From: Sneathiella chinensis
Lineage (GTDB): Bacteria > Pseudomonadota > Alphaproteobacteria > Sneathiellales > Sneathiellaceae
Length of the DNA stretch: 64,000 nucleotides
Direction: 5' to 3'
Assembly (NCBI RefSeq): GCF_012720115.1
Contig: NZ_VNWN01000002.1
Span: 1,116,001-1,180,000 of the forward strand
Shown: piece after piece, positions 17,928-26,815 of the stretch
Numbering within the stretch: position 1 is the first letter of the stretch
Layout: every line of letters begins with the position of its first letter
Position numbers and translations under genes: made by a program
The notes under the pieces: model-generated
Databases searched by the model: none
The model's input: only the letters and a program-made list of their open reading frames with translations
What the model was told of the DNA's origin: nothing

Positions 17928-20036
17928 TTACACCTGGGCCAGTGTCTTGAGACGGGCTTTGGGGTGGATTTCATTTTGGGACATGACAACCGTTGTGGGC
18001 CTGAACCTTTCAATGATTGAACGGACATAGGGGCGGATCGCGGGGCTGGTCAGCAGGACCGGATTATGTCCCTGCTGCGCCAGCGTGTCAAAGCGATCCC
18101 GGATGTTGGCGATGAATTCCTGAAGCAGGCTCGGTGCCATGGAAAGCTGGCGTTCCTCGCCCTGTCCGATGATGGCATCGGCAAAGTTCTGTTCCCATTG
18201 CGGGGACAGGGTGACAAGGGGGATGAAGCCATCCGGCGCCGTGTTGACCGCGGAAATCTGGCGGGCCAGTCGGGCCCGGACATGTTCCGTGATCATGTTG
18301 ATATTCTGGGTATATCCGGTGGCTTCGGAAATGCCTTCCAGAATGGTGGCCAGATCCCGGATGGAGACCCGCTCTGTCAGCAGGTTCTGAAGGATACGTT
18401 GGACCCCACTGACCGAGATCATGGTCGGGATCATGTCGGCAACCAGTTTCTGGTGAGCCTGCGGCAATTCATCCAGCAGTTTCTGTGTCTCGGCATAGGA
18501 CAGAAGGTCCGCCATATGGTCTTTCAGAACCTCGGTCAGGTGGGTGGTGATCACGGTGGCCGGATCGACCACGGTATATCCGCGGAACGACGCTTCTTCC
18601 CGCTGGCCTTCATCCACCCAGACCGCTGGCAGGCCGAATGTGGGTTCGGTTGTCTGCTCACCGGGCAGGTCGATGGGCAGGCCTTGCGGGTCCATGATCA
18701 GCAAATGGTTGGGGCGGACATTGCCTTCCCCGGCTTCCAGTTCCTTGACCCGGACCAGATAGTTGTTAGCCGGAAGCTGCATGTTGTCCAGAATACGAAC
18801 ACTGGGCATTACAAAGCCCATATCCCCGGCAATCTGGCGGCGCAGTGCCTTGATCTGGTCGGTCAGGCGATAGCCCTGTGTGTCGTTGATCAGGGTCAGC
18901 AACCCATATCCCAGTTCCAACCGCAGGTCGTCGATGGCAAGGGCGGTGGAGATCGGCTCTTCCGCCGGAATGGCTTCCTTCTGTTCCTCGACCTGTTTTT
19001 CCCGTTCTATTTGCGCCTTTTCGACCTTCTGCTTGGACATCACATAGGCCGCATATCCGGTTCCCCCTGCCAGCAGAAGGAAGGGCAGCATGGGAATACC
19101 CGGCAGCAGGGACAACGCACCCAGCAGGAAGGAACTGACGCCCAATGCCCGGGGATAGCCGCCAAGCTGGCCGATCAGGGCCTTGTCGGCGGTGCCAATC
19201 ACACCCCCGCGAGAAACCAGCATACCGGCGGCAACGGAAACGATCAGGGCCGGAATCTGGCTGACAAGGCCATCGCCCACGGTCAGAAGGGTATAGCTTT
19301 CTGCGGCCTGACTGAAGGTAATGCCTTTTTGCGCCACACCGACAATGATGCCGCCAATGATGTTGATGAAGGTGATCAGAAGGCCGGCGATGGCATCGCC
19401 GCGCACAAATTTGGACGCACCGTCCATGGCCCCGAAAAAGCTGCTTTCATCCTCCAGTTCCTTGCGGCGCTGGCGGGCGGTGGCCTCATCAATCATACCG
19501 GCGGACAGGTCCGCATCAATGGCCATTTGCTTGCCCGGCATGGCATCCAGCGAGAAGCGGGCCGCCACTTCGGCGATCCGGCCGGAACCCTTGGTGATGA
19601 CCACAAAGTTCACGATCACCAGAATGGCAAAGACGATGATCCCGATCACGAAGTTGCCGCCCATGACGAAACTGCCAAAGGCCTCAATCACGTTGCCCGC
19701 GGCGCTGGGGCCCGTATGTCCTTCCGACAGGATCAAGCGGGTTGACGCCAGGTTCAGGGACAATCGCAACATGGTTGCAATCAGAAGAACCGTCGGGAAA
19801 GAGCTGAAATCCAGCGGTTTGGAGATGAACAGGCAGGTCATCAGGATAATGACCGAGAAGGTGATCGAGATGGCCAGACTGAAATCCAGAAGCCAGCTTG
19901 GCATGGGCAGGATCAGGACAACAAGGATACAGACAACCCCGAGCGCAAGGCCGATATCGCCTTGCGCCAGAATGGATGAAAGTTTCTTGAAGGACAGGCC
20001 GCCGCCGGGGCTCTGGTCTTGCTGGCTATCGCTCAT
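17928..20036 (-). CDS. flhA: Flagellar export gate protein FlhA
   Basis: Inner-membrane component of the flagellar type III export gate, 702 aa. About eight membrane segments occupy residues 25-330 (for example LALGVVCILVVLILPMPSWL); the conserved FHIPEP-type loop reads ARFSLDAMPGKQMAIDADL. A cytoplasmic domain of about 360 residues binds FliI/FliJ and chaperoned substrates. The length is normal for FlhA. flhB, fliP, fliQ and fliR are not in the window. The gene follows flbD by 35 bp. Confidence 0.96.
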   Translation of the reverse strand: MSDSQQDQSPGGGLSFKKLSSILAQGDIGLALGVVCILVVLILPMPSWLLDFSLAISITFSVIILMTCLFISKPLDFSSFPTVLLIATMLRLSLNLASTRLILSEGHTGPSAAGNVIEAFGSFVMGGNFVIGIIVFAILVIVNFVVITKGSGRIAEVAARFSLDAMPGKQMAIDADLSAGMIDEATARQRRKELEDESSFFGAMDGASKFVRGDAIAGLLITFINIIGGIIVGVAQKGITFSQAAESYTLLTVGDGLVSQIPALIVSVAAGMLVSRGGVIGTADKALIGQLGGYPRALGVSSFLLGALSLLPGIPMLPFLLLAGGTGYAAYVMSKQKVEKAQIEREKQVEEQKEAIPAEEPISTALAIDDLRLELGYGLLTLINDTQGYRLTDQIKALRRQIAGDMGFVMPSVRILDNMQLPANNYLVRVKELEAGEGNVRPNHLLIMDPQGLPIDLPGEQTTEPTFGLPAVWVDEGQREEASFRGYTVVDPATVITTHLTEVLKDHMADLLSYAETQKLLDELPQAHQKLVADMIPTMISVSGVQRILQNLLTERVSIRDLATILEGISEATGYTQNINMITEHVRARLARQISAVNTAPDGFIPLVTLSPQWEQNFADAIIGQGEERQLSMAPSLLQEFIANIRDRFDTLAQQGHNPVLLTSPAIRPYVRSIIERFRPTTVVMSQNEIHPKARLKTLAQV

Positions 20037-20071
20037 ATGAGTACGTGCTTTCCGAAACCGTTACGGGGTCA

Positions 20072-21475
20072 TCAAATGGAAGCGCGCTGGTTGCTTCCGG
20101 GGGTTGGAATGGCAACCCCATCATCGGAATACAGTTTCAGCTTGTTGCGCAGGGTCCGGATGGAAATGCCCAGAATATTGGCGGCATGGGTCCGGTTACC
20201 AAGGCAATGTTCCAGCGTGTTGAGGATCAGGTCCTTTTCCACATCGGCGACGGTCCGCCCAACCAGCGGGATGGACGCGTCAACGGTATCGGCAGGGGTG
20301 CCTGCAGGCAGGCCGGTGCCGGGCATTGCCGCAGCAGCGGGGGCCGCTTGTGCCGGGCTTGCCTCGGGAATGGAGGTCCCATCCGGCATCAGGATTGCCT
20401 CAGGCCCGATTTCCGTGCCCTGCGCCAGCAATACCGCCCGGTGCATGGTGTTTTCCAGTTCCCGCACGTTGCCTTGCCACGGGTTGATTTTCAGCTTGTT
20501 CAGGGCAGCTTCGCTGATCGGTTTCAGGGCGATCCCGTTCATATCCGAATATTTCTTGTTGAAATAGTCGGCCAGCGCCTCAATATCCGCCGGACGTTCC
20601 CGCAGCGGCGGGATTTTCAGGGTGACAACGTTCAGGCGGAACAGAAGGTCTTCCCGGAAGGTCTTTTCGCGAACCGCTTCGGCAAGATCCCGGTTGGACG
20701 TGGCCAGAATGCGAATGTCCACAGGCACCGGCTTGGTGCCGCCAACCCGGTCAATGACCCGCTCCTGAATGGCGCGCAGCAGTTTTGCCTGCAACTGGAT
20801 GTCCATTTCACTGATTTCGTCCAGCAGCAATGTACCGCCATTGGCTTCCTCGAACTTTCCGATCCGGCGCGCAACGGCCCCGGTAAAGGCGCCCTTTTCA
20901 TGGCCGAACAGTTCTGATTCCAGCAGGTTTTCCGGGATTGCAGCGCAGTTCACGCACACAAACGGTTTGTCTGAACGGGAACTTTTCGCGTGCAGGAAGG
21001 AGGCCATGACCTCCTTACCGGTACCGGTTTCCCCGTTGATCAGCACAGAGGCCGTTGACGGGGCGATCTGTTCCGCAAGGCTGACAGCAGCCTGCATGGC
21101 CGGGTCCTTGAAGACAAGATTTGTATTTTCCTGAGCGACCGCTTCCAGAACCGCAGCAATCAGTTCAGGGTCCGGCGGCAGGGGCAGGAATTCCTTGGCG
21201 CCAGCCCGGATGGCGTTGGCAGCAGCGGTTGCATCCGTGTTCACACCACAGGCAATGATCGGCAGGTTGATCCGTTCATTAGCCAGACTTTCCACAAAAC
21301 TGCTGATGGGCAGGTTGACGTCGATCATGGCCATGTCAGCCCCTTTCCCGGACCGCAGCGAGGATAGGGCCATTTCAATGTCATTGACCTGGCTGACCTT
21401 TGCGCCTCGCGACATTGCGATCTGGCTGGCGGCACCAATCTGGCCGTCCAAAGATCCAACAATTAGCAATCGCAT
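20072..21475 (-). CDS. flbD: Sigma54-dependent flagellar transcription activator FlbD
   Basis: NtrC-family activator (467 aa). The N-terminal receiver-like domain keeps an Asp at 52 (AMIDVNLP) but lacks the N-terminal acidic pair, as in Caulobacter FlbD. The AAA+ domain has Walker A GETGTGKE (148-155) and the sigma54-contact loop GAFTGA (195-200). A Fis-type helix-turn-helix lies at the C-terminus (NRTHAANILGISIRTLRNKL). It should activate late flagellar promoters; two sigma54 promoters are visible at 30.56-30.80 kb. In Caulobacter FlbD is restrained by FliX; no fliX is seen here. Start supported by GGAGAG before the ATG. Confidence 0.93.
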   Translation of the reverse strand: MRLLIVGSLDGQIGAASQIAMSRGAKVSQVNDIEMALSSLRSGKGADMAMIDVNLPISSFVESLANERINLPIIACGVNTDATAAANAIRAGAKEFLPLPPDPELIAAVLEAVAQENTNLVFKDPAMQAAVSLAEQIAPSTASVLINGETGTGKEVMASFLHAKSSRSDKPFVCVNCAAIPENLLESELFGHEKGAFTGAVARRIGKFEEANGGTLLLDEISEMDIQLQAKLLRAIQERVIDRVGGTKPVPVDIRILATSNRDLAEAVREKTFREDLLFRLNVVTLKIPPLRERPADIEALADYFNKKYSDMNGIALKPISEAALNKLKINPWQGNVRELENTMHRAVLLAQGTEIGPEAILMPDGTSIPEASPAQAAPAAAAMPGTGLPAGTPADTVDASIPLVGRTVADVEKDLILNTLEHCLGNRTHAANILGISIRTLRNKLKLYSDDGVAIPTPGSNQRASI

Positions 21476-21496
21476 CTGTTCACTCTCCTCACACGT

Positions 21497-22270
21497 CTAT
21501 TTATAGAATTGCACGCGCTCTGCGGGCGGCAACAGGGTGTTTAAAATCATTTCCAGGCGGCGCGGATTTTCCTGACGACCGATGGATGTGGCACCGGCAA
21601 TGAACACACGGTTCATCAGCACTTCGCGGGTCGAGTTGCGTTCCAGCTTGGACGCAAGCGGGCTGAAGAACATGTTTGCCAGAACCGCACCGTAAAAGGT
21701 TGTCAGCAGGGCCACGGCCATTGCCGGGCCGATCGCGGACGGATCACTCAGGTTGCTCAGCATCTGGATCAGGCCGACAAGGGTGCCGATCAATCCCATG
21801 GCAGGGGCTACCTCGGCGGCACGGTGCAGGATACCGGCAGAGGAATTGTGCCGTGTGATCATGCCACCAAGATCGTTATGCAGGATCCGGTTGACCTCTT
21901 CGGCGGGCAGACCGTCCACCACCAGTTGCAGGGCCTTGTGCTGAAAGCTGTGCGCCTCAATGCGTCCCAGATGTTCCTGCAGTTGCAGGATGCCTTTTCC
22001 GCGGCACCGTTCGGCCAGTTCCAGCATGTCGAACGCGGCAGATTTCGCCTGCTCTTCCGGCTTTACGAGGGTCCCGAGAACCAGCTTCTGAGCGTGTAGC
22101 ATCTCGCGCCACGAAAAGCTCATGGTGGTGACCAGAAAGGTTCCCCCAAGAACGATCAGCACGGCAGGCAGGTTGTAGAAGGCTGTCATGGAGCCGCCAA
22201 CGAGAACCGCAGCGGTGACAACGGCGAAACTGCCGAACAAGCCGAAAACTGTAGCAAAATCGATATTCAT
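21497..22270 (-). CDS. motA: Flagellar motor stator protein MotA (PomA-like)
   Basis: MotA/TolQ/ExbB proton-channel family, 257 aa. Four membrane segments: two near the N-terminus (around 8-30 and 33-50) and two at about 150-170 and 180-200 with conserved prolines (AAEVAPAMGLIGTLVGLIQ). The cytoplasmic loop between segments 2 and 3 is rich in charged residues, as needed for contact with FliG. It sits inside the fliF operon between fliN and flbD. No MotB partner gene is adjacent or elsewhere in the window. The ion type cannot be read from MotA alone. Confidence 0.9.
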   Translation of the reverse strand: MNIDFATVFGLFGSFAVVTAAVLVGGSMTAFYNLPAVLIVLGGTFLVTTMSFSWREMLHAQKLVLGTLVKPEEQAKSAAFDMLELAERCRGKGILQLQEHLGRIEAHSFQHKALQLVVDGLPAEEVNRILHNDLGGMITRHNSSAGILHRAAEVAPAMGLIGTLVGLIQMLSNLSDPSAIGPAMAVALLTTFYGAVLANMFFSPLASKLERNSTREVLMNRVFIAGATSIGRQENPRRLEMILNTLLPPAERVQFYK

Positions 22271-22288
22271 TCGTATTGTTCTTTTCTG

Positions 22289-22672
22289 TTACCGACGGTC
22301 TGACTTGATGATTTCCGTCATGGTCACACCAAGGCGATCTTCCACAACCACGACTTCGCCGCGTGCGACAAGCCGGTTGTTGACATAGATGTCAATGGCT
22401 TCCCCCACTTTACGGTCCAGTTCGACAACCGCGCCGCGTCCCAGTTTCAGCAACTGGCTGACCTGCATGCGGGATTTGCCCAGAACCGCCGAGACGTGTA
22501 CGGGGATATCGAAGACGGCCTCCAGATCGGCGGCAGTCCGGGAAATGTCTGAATTATCGTCCCCGGTTTCGGAGCCGTTGTCCTCGTCTTCGAACGCGCC
22601 AGCGTCCTGCATCTGTGCCTCATCGGCGGAGTCCTGAAGCTCGTTCAGTTCGAGATCATCATTTTCAGCCAC
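22289..22672 (-). CDS. fliN: Flagellar switch protein FliN
   Basis: C-ring switch component, 127 aa. Residues 1-45 are very acidic and probably disordered. The SpoA (surface presentation) domain follows: IPVHVSAVLGKSRMQVSQLLKLGRGAVVELDRK through VVVVEDRLGVTMTEII, the standard FliN signature. It works with FliG (23.4 kb) and FliM (not in the window) in motor switching and with FliH in export-ATPase docking. Confidence 0.95.
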   Translation of the reverse strand: MAENDDLELNELQDSADEAQMQDAGAFEDEDNGSETGDDNSDISRTAADLEAVFDIPVHVSAVLGKSRMQVSQLLKLGRGAVVELDRKVGEAIDIYVNNRLVARGEVVVVEDRLGVTMTEIIKSDRR

Positions 22673-22696
22673 GTTTACTCTCCTTCAATGCCAGCG

Positions 22697-23356
22697 TCAC
22701 GGGTGAGAACTGGTTTCTTGGCCGCCGGAGCGGACAAAGCGGTCTACAATTTCGGCAATTTTCTGCTGCGTTTCGGCAAGGTTTCTCTCGACGCCGCCAT
22801 CTGCCCATTCGATCCGGCAGTCACTGCCGGTTTTTGTTTCATCAGGAAGAAGAATGATCTTCCCCATAAAGCCGGCTGCCTGCGCCAGTTTGTCGATCCT
22901 GTCCTTCAGGGCGTCGCACACCATTTCACTGGCACGAACCACAAAGCGGGGCTCGTCATGCAGGTCGGCAAGGCATTCCTCGATCATGCCCAGAACCTCG
23001 GTTCCCGGTGCCCGTTCCATCATGGCCGGGGCAAGCCGGTTTGCGATGGCAACGGCCAGACTGGCCGCCTCGCAGCGGATATTCTCAAGCCGACTGGCAT
23101 GGTCCCCGGATGTGGCCTGAAGTTGTGCGTTCATCATTTCAAGGGTCTGGGCCATGGTCGCCTCGATCCCCTGAAGGGCTTCGGCCCGGCCTTCGGCCAT
23201 GCCGGCCTCCCGGCCTTCAGCCCGTGCCTGATCAAGGTCTCCGGCGGTATATTCCAGCGGTGGTCCTTCCGGGACAACCTCCGTGACCTCTTCCTTCTTG
23301 GGGGGCTGGGGGGTGCCGAATTCTGTGTCGAACAGGAATCTGGAATTGCTACTCAT
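22697..23356 (-). CDS. fliH: Flagellar assembly protein FliH-like
   Basis: 219 aa. The N-terminal 20 residues (MSSNSRFLFDTEFGTP) look like the FliN/FlhA-binding tip. A Glu/Ala-rich coiled coil spans about 55-110, and the C-terminal half resembles the FliH/V-ATPase E-subunit domain that holds FliI as a negative regulator. Position between fliG and fliN matches the alphaproteobacterial fliF-fliG-fliH-fliN order (FliH is called FlbE in Caulobacter). Sequence conservation is weak, so context carries part of the call. Confidence 0.82.
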   Translation of the reverse strand: MSSNSRFLFDTEFGTPQPPKKEEVTEVVPEGPPLEYTAGDLDQARAEGREAGMAEGRAEALQGIEATMAQTLEMMNAQLQATSGDHASRLENIRCEAASLAVAIANRLAPAMMERAPGTEVLGMIEECLADLHDEPRFVVRASEMVCDALKDRIDKLAQAAGFMGKIILLPDETKTGSDCRIEWADGGVERNLAETQQKIAEIVDRFVRSGGQETSSHP

Positions 23357-23370
23357 ACTGATCCCGACCC

Positions 23371-24384
23371 CTAGTAAACCAACTCGTCATCGCCGCCGCT
23401 GTCGGCAAGCATGATCTCGCCCTTGTCGGCAAGGTCTTTGGCGATATTGACGATTTCCATCTGGGCTTCATCCACATCCTTCAGGCGGACAGGGCCCATG
23501 GCTTCCATATCTTCGCGCAGGATTTTGGCGGCCCGTTCGGACATGTTGGAAAAGAACAGGTCGCGGACCCCGTCGGACGCACCCTTCAGGCAAATCCCCA
23601 GACGGTCCTTGTCCACATTGCGAAGCAGGGTCTGGACACCGGCCGGGTCCAGTTTCATCAGGTCCTCGAAGGTGAACATGAGGGCCTTGATCCGCTCGGC
23701 GCTGTCGCGGTTGCGTTCTTCAAGGGCAGCGATGAAGCGGCCTTCGGTGTTGCGGTCGAAATTGTTGAAAATCTCGGCCATCATTTCGTGGCTGTCGCGC
23801 TTGTTGGTCTTGGCAAGGTTGCTCATGAACTCACTGCGGAGCGTATCCTCGATCTTGTCGAGAACCTCTTTCTGCACGGATTCCATTTGCAGCATCCGGT
23901 TCACCACCTCAAGCGAGAAGTCTTCCGGCAGGGTGCCCAAGACTTTCGCGGCATGGTCCGGCTTGATCTTGCTCATGACCACAGCAACGGTCTGCGGATA
24001 TTCGTTTTTCAGATAGTTGGCCAGAACCGACTCGTTCACATTGGCCAACTTGTCCCACATGGTCCGACCGGCCGGGCCCCGGATTTCCTCCATGATGCCT
24101 TCCACCTTGTCGGCGGGCAGGGCTTTCATCAGAAGGCGTTCGGTGGCTTCATAGCTGCCGATGAGGTTGCCGGTGGAGGAAATGCTGCCGGCAAATTCCA
24201 CAAACAGGTTTTCCATCACCTCGGATGATACGGTGCCAAGGTTGGACATGGCCTGAGAGATTTCCTTGACCTCTTCCTCATCCAGACGGCTCCAGATCTG
24301 GGCGCCGTGCTCTTCCCCAAGGGCCAGCATCATGATGGCTGCCTTGTCGGGACCGCTCAGTTGCTTGATATCGGTAATCGCCAT
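23371..24384 (-). CDS. fliG: Flagellar motor switch protein FliG
   Basis: Rotor protein that bridges the MS-ring and the stators, 337 aa. All three armadillo-like domains are recognisable: an N-terminal FliF-binding domain ([21 protein letters not shown]), a middle domain with the EHPQ-equivalent [15 protein letters not shown], and a C-terminal torque domain with charged helix residues. The ATG at 24384 is preferred to an upstream GTG-type start at 24399 because GGGGGA precedes it at proper distance. fliF stops 15 bp upstream. Confidence 0.95.
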   Translation of the reverse strand: MAITDIKQLSGPDKAAIMMLALGEEHGAQIWSRLDEEEVKEISQAMSNLGTVSSEVMENLFVEFAGSISSTGNLIGSYEATERLLMKALPADKVEGIMEEIRGPAGRTMWDKLANVNESVLANYLKNEYPQTVAVVMSKIKPDHAAKVLGTLPEDFSLEVVNRMLQMESVQKEVLDKIEDTLRSEFMSNLAKTNKRDSHEMMAEIFNNFDRNTEGRFIAALEERNRDSAERIKALMFTFEDLMKLDPAGVQTLLRNVDKDRLGICLKGASDGVRDLFFSNMSERAAKILREDMEAMGPVRLKDVDEAQMEIVNIAKDLADKGEIMLADSGGDDELVY

Positions 24385-24399
24385 TCTAACGTCCCCCAA

Positions 24400-26127
24400 T
24401 CAGTTTTCGTGGTAGAGCCAGTTGCGCAGAATGGCGACCGCTTCATCCGGGTGTTTCTCGACAATTTCCCCGACCTTGGCAAGGGCGGAGGACTTAACCT
24501 GGCCTTCCACCTTGGCAATATCGATCATTTCATCCAGTTCCGTCAGGGTTTCGGAATGTATGCCGCCGCGGGATTCCAGGCTGTTGCCACCGTCACCGGT
24601 GCCGCCTGCGCCCATCTCGCCGGGCGGCAGGGCCGTCATGCCGCCGCCGGGAACCGCCCCGGCCAGTGCCCCGGCAGCCGCCGGACCGGCCAGTGCATCG
24701 GCCGCCGTATCAACATTGAGGGCACGGGTGAGAAGCGGGCGTACCACCAGCAGCAGGGCAAGGATCGCCACGATGGCAAGGACAGCCATTTCACCGACCT
24801 TGAACAGGTCGTTTTTGTTCAGCCCAAGGAAGATCTCCTGTGTGGCAGGGTCCACCGCGATGGGCTCAGGGGCGATATCGACAAAGGGCATGTTGATGAC
24901 TTCAACAAAATCCCCGCGATCCTCATCAAAGCCGATGGCGGATTTGACCAGACGGCTCATCTGTTCCAGGGCCTGCTGGTCCAGCGGCTCATAAACCCGG
25001 TTGCCGTCCGCATCCAGTGCGGCGCGTCCGTTGACCAGAACGGCAACGGTCAACCGCTGGATCAGGCCGCTTTCGCGGACCTGTGTCGTCACGGTCTTGG
25101 AAATTTCAAAGTTGACGGTTTCCTCGATGCGGTTTGCCGTGCTTTCGCTGAGTGAGGTGTTGGCACCTGCGGCTTCTGCCTCGGGCAGGTTGTTGCCAAC
25201 GGTGACGGTGCCGTCATTGGTGCCGTCACTGGATGCGCTTTGTTCTTCGACGGTCTGGGTGGAGCGGACAACCTGACTGTCCGGGTCATAGACCTCTGAC
25301 TGGATTGTTTTCTGGTCAAAATCCATCAGGGCACTGACTTCCGCCCGAACATTCCCCTGACCGAGGGACCGTTCCAGCAATTCCTCGATCCGTTCCTTCA
25401 GGCGGCTTTCATAGGTCAGGCGCATGTGATCGGAAACACTGCTGACCCCTTTACCAAGGTCTTCCTTGCCATCCCCGCGGGCCAGCAGGTTGCCTTTTTC
25501 ATCCACGATGGAGATCCGGTTCGGGTCCAGCGAGGGAACCGCCGCCGCTGCAAGATGCTGGATCGCGGCGACCTGATCTTCCATCAGGTGGCTGCGGCCT
25601 TTCAGTTTCAGTACGATGGAGGCACTGGCCTCGCGCTTGTCGCGGCTGAAAACCTCGCGCTTGGGCAGGACCAGATGAACACGGGCGGCAGCAACATTGT
25701 TCAGGGCCCGGATAGTCCGGGCCAGTTCGCCTTCAAGGGCGCGAACCAGATTGACATTCTGGACGAAATTGGTGGTGCCGAAGGTGTCGGAACTGTCAAA
25801 AATCTCATACCCGACAGAACCGCCATTGGGCAGGCCTTCCTGTGCCATGTCCAGACGCAGGCGGGCAACCTGACTTCCGGGAACAAGAACGTCGCGTCCA
25901 TTGTTGCGAAGTTCGAAGGGAACGTTCATACCCTCCAACCGCTTCACAACCGCGCCGGAATCTTCTGGTTCCATATTGCCGTAAAGCAGGGCGTAGTCGG
26001 GGCTGCTGATCCGTGTCGCCATGAACATGATCAAGGCGAGCAGGCCTACTGCGACGCCTCCCAGTATGGCGAGCCTTACTGTTCCGAGACTTTGAAGTAG
26101 CTGACTAAGACTGTTCACTACGGGCAC
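24400..26127 (-). CDS. fliF: Flagellar MS-ring protein FliF
   Basis: 575 aa, first gene of the minus-strand basal-body operon. One membrane segment near residues 18-36 (LAILGGVAVGLLALIMFMA) and one near 445-465 (VLAIVAILALLLVVRPLL) bracket the periplasmic ring-building region. The YscJ/FliF fold is evident from DYALLYGNMEPEDSGAVV and RVHLVLPKREVF. The cytoplasmic C-terminus ends NWLYHEN, the FliG-binding tail. A CtrA-type site lies 61-75 bp upstream, matching the CtrA-controlled fliF promoter known in Caulobacter. Confidence 0.96.
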   Translation of the reverse strand: MPVVNSLSQLLQSLGTVRLAILGGVAVGLLALIMFMATRISSPDYALLYGNMEPEDSGAVVKRLEGMNVPFELRNNGRDVLVPGSQVARLRLDMAQEGLPNGGSVGYEIFDSSDTFGTTNFVQNVNLVRALEGELARTIRALNNVAAARVHLVLPKREVFSRDKREASASIVLKLKGRSHLMEDQVAAIQHLAAAAVPSLDPNRISIVDEKGNLLARGDGKEDLGKGVSSVSDHMRLTYESRLKERIEELLERSLGQGNVRAEVSALMDFDQKTIQSEVYDPDSQVVRSTQTVEEQSASSDGTNDGTVTVGNNLPEAEAAGANTSLSESTANRIEETVNFEISKTVTTQVRESGLIQRLTVAVLVNGRAALDADGNRVYEPLDQQALEQMSRLVKSAIGFDEDRGDFVEVINMPFVDIAPEPIAVDPATQEIFLGLNKNDLFKVGEMAVLAIVAILALLLVVRPLLTRALNVDTAADALAGPAAAGALAGAVPGGGMTALPPGEMGAGGTGDGGNSLESRGGIHSETLTELDEMIDIAKVEGQVKSSALAKVGEIVEKHPDEAVAILRNWLYHEN

Positions 26128-26187
26128 CTATAAACATAATTCGGTTCCAACATACTTTCGTACGATCCCGAATCTAGCCCGTTGAGA

Positions 26188-26202
26188 TAAACAGAAGGTT
26201 AA
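26188..26202 (-). promoter_or_regulatory. Candidate CtrA box upstream of the fliF operon
   Basis: Read on the minus strand: TTAA, seven bases, TTTA, one mismatch from TTAA-N7-TTAA. It lies 61 bp before the fliF ATG. The Caulobacter fliF operon has a CtrA site in the same role. Direct activation here is inferred. Confidence 0.55.
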
Positions 26203-26204
26203 TG

Positions 26205-26223
26205 CCCGGCAATATTTGCCGGG
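26205..26223. other. Perfect 8-bp hairpin beside the CtrA box
   Basis: CCCGGCAA (26205-26212), loop TAT, TTGCCGGG (26216-26223). It lies between sciP and fliF, both on the minus strand. No T run follows in the direction of sciP transcription, so it is a weak terminator at best; it may separate the two units or act as an operator. Confidence 0.5.
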
Positions 26224-26353
26224 TCGGTGGGAAAAAAATTCCGACTGACTTTAAGTGGTTGTTTTTATTGTCAGAAAGTTGATGTGTTTTAAGGGGTATG
26301 TTTGATTTTGGAGATAAAACAGGCGCTGGTGGCCGTTGGCTAGCGGAAAAGTG

Positions 26354-26653
26354 TTAATCCCTGCCGACCTGAAGTCCGGGCGGACGGTATTGCTGGAGGC
26401 GGGTGGCCCTGAGGCCGGGCAGACCATGCTTGTCGATGGCTTTCTGCCAGGACAGGTATTCCTCGACGGACAGCTTGTATCGTCTGCAGGCGTCATCCAG
26501 TGTAATCAGTCCACCCCGCACCGCGGCGACCACTTCGGCCTTGCGGCGAATGACCCAGCGTTTCGTGTCCTTGGGCGGCAGGTCATTGATTGTCATGGGT
26601 TTCCCATCCAATCCGATGATCTGATTGACACTGCTGTCAGTGTGGGACTGCAT
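26354..26653 (-). CDS. sciP: CtrA inhibitor SciP (DUF1153 protein)
   Basis: 99 aa, matching SciP by the core KRWVIRRKAEVVAAVRGGLI and DDACRRYKLSVEEYLSWQKA, a helix-turn-helix of the DUF1153 family. In Caulobacter SciP binds CtrA at its promoters and blocks recruitment of RNA polymerase during early cell cycle. Here it lies between the fliF and flgE units, with ctrA and chpT 14 and 21 kb away. The start is supported by GAGGT before the ATG. About 160 bp upstream separate it from flgE, with a hairpin between, so it should have its own promoter. Confidence 0.93.
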   Translation of the reverse strand: MQSHTDSSVNQIIGLDGKPMTINDLPPKDTKRWVIRRKAEVVAAVRGGLITLDDACRRYKLSVEEYLSWQKAIDKHGLPGLRATRLQQYRPPGLQVGRD

Positions 26654-26755
26654 TTCGTCGCTACCTCGTTCCGCGCTTCACTCTGTTTGGTTGAGAGAGA
26701 TGCTAGCGGGTGCGATTTAACAAACCCCTAAAGAGAATGGTTAATTTTATGCAAT

Positions 26756-26782
26756 GGGGCCGAAATCGGTGATTTCGGCCCC
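26756..26782 (-). terminator. Terminator of the flgE unit
   Basis: GGGGCCGAAATC (26756-26767) pairs perfectly with GATTTCGGCCCC (26771-26782) over a GGT loop. It lies 34 bp after the flgE stop. On the minus strand only a mixed A/T stretch follows, so this is a strong stem with a poor T tract. Confidence 0.65.
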
Positions 26783-26815
26783 GGGACTGAAGAGTGTTAT
26801 TCGAAAGAGGAAGAA

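Noticed and set aside
18066-19745. 559-codon plus-strand frame opposite flhA
   Set aside because: Shadow of flhA; the His/Gln/Gly-rich translation has no recognisable fold.
26205-26223. Intrinsic terminator of sciP
   Set aside because: The stem is good, but no T run follows in the direction of sciP transcription; kept only as a hairpin.
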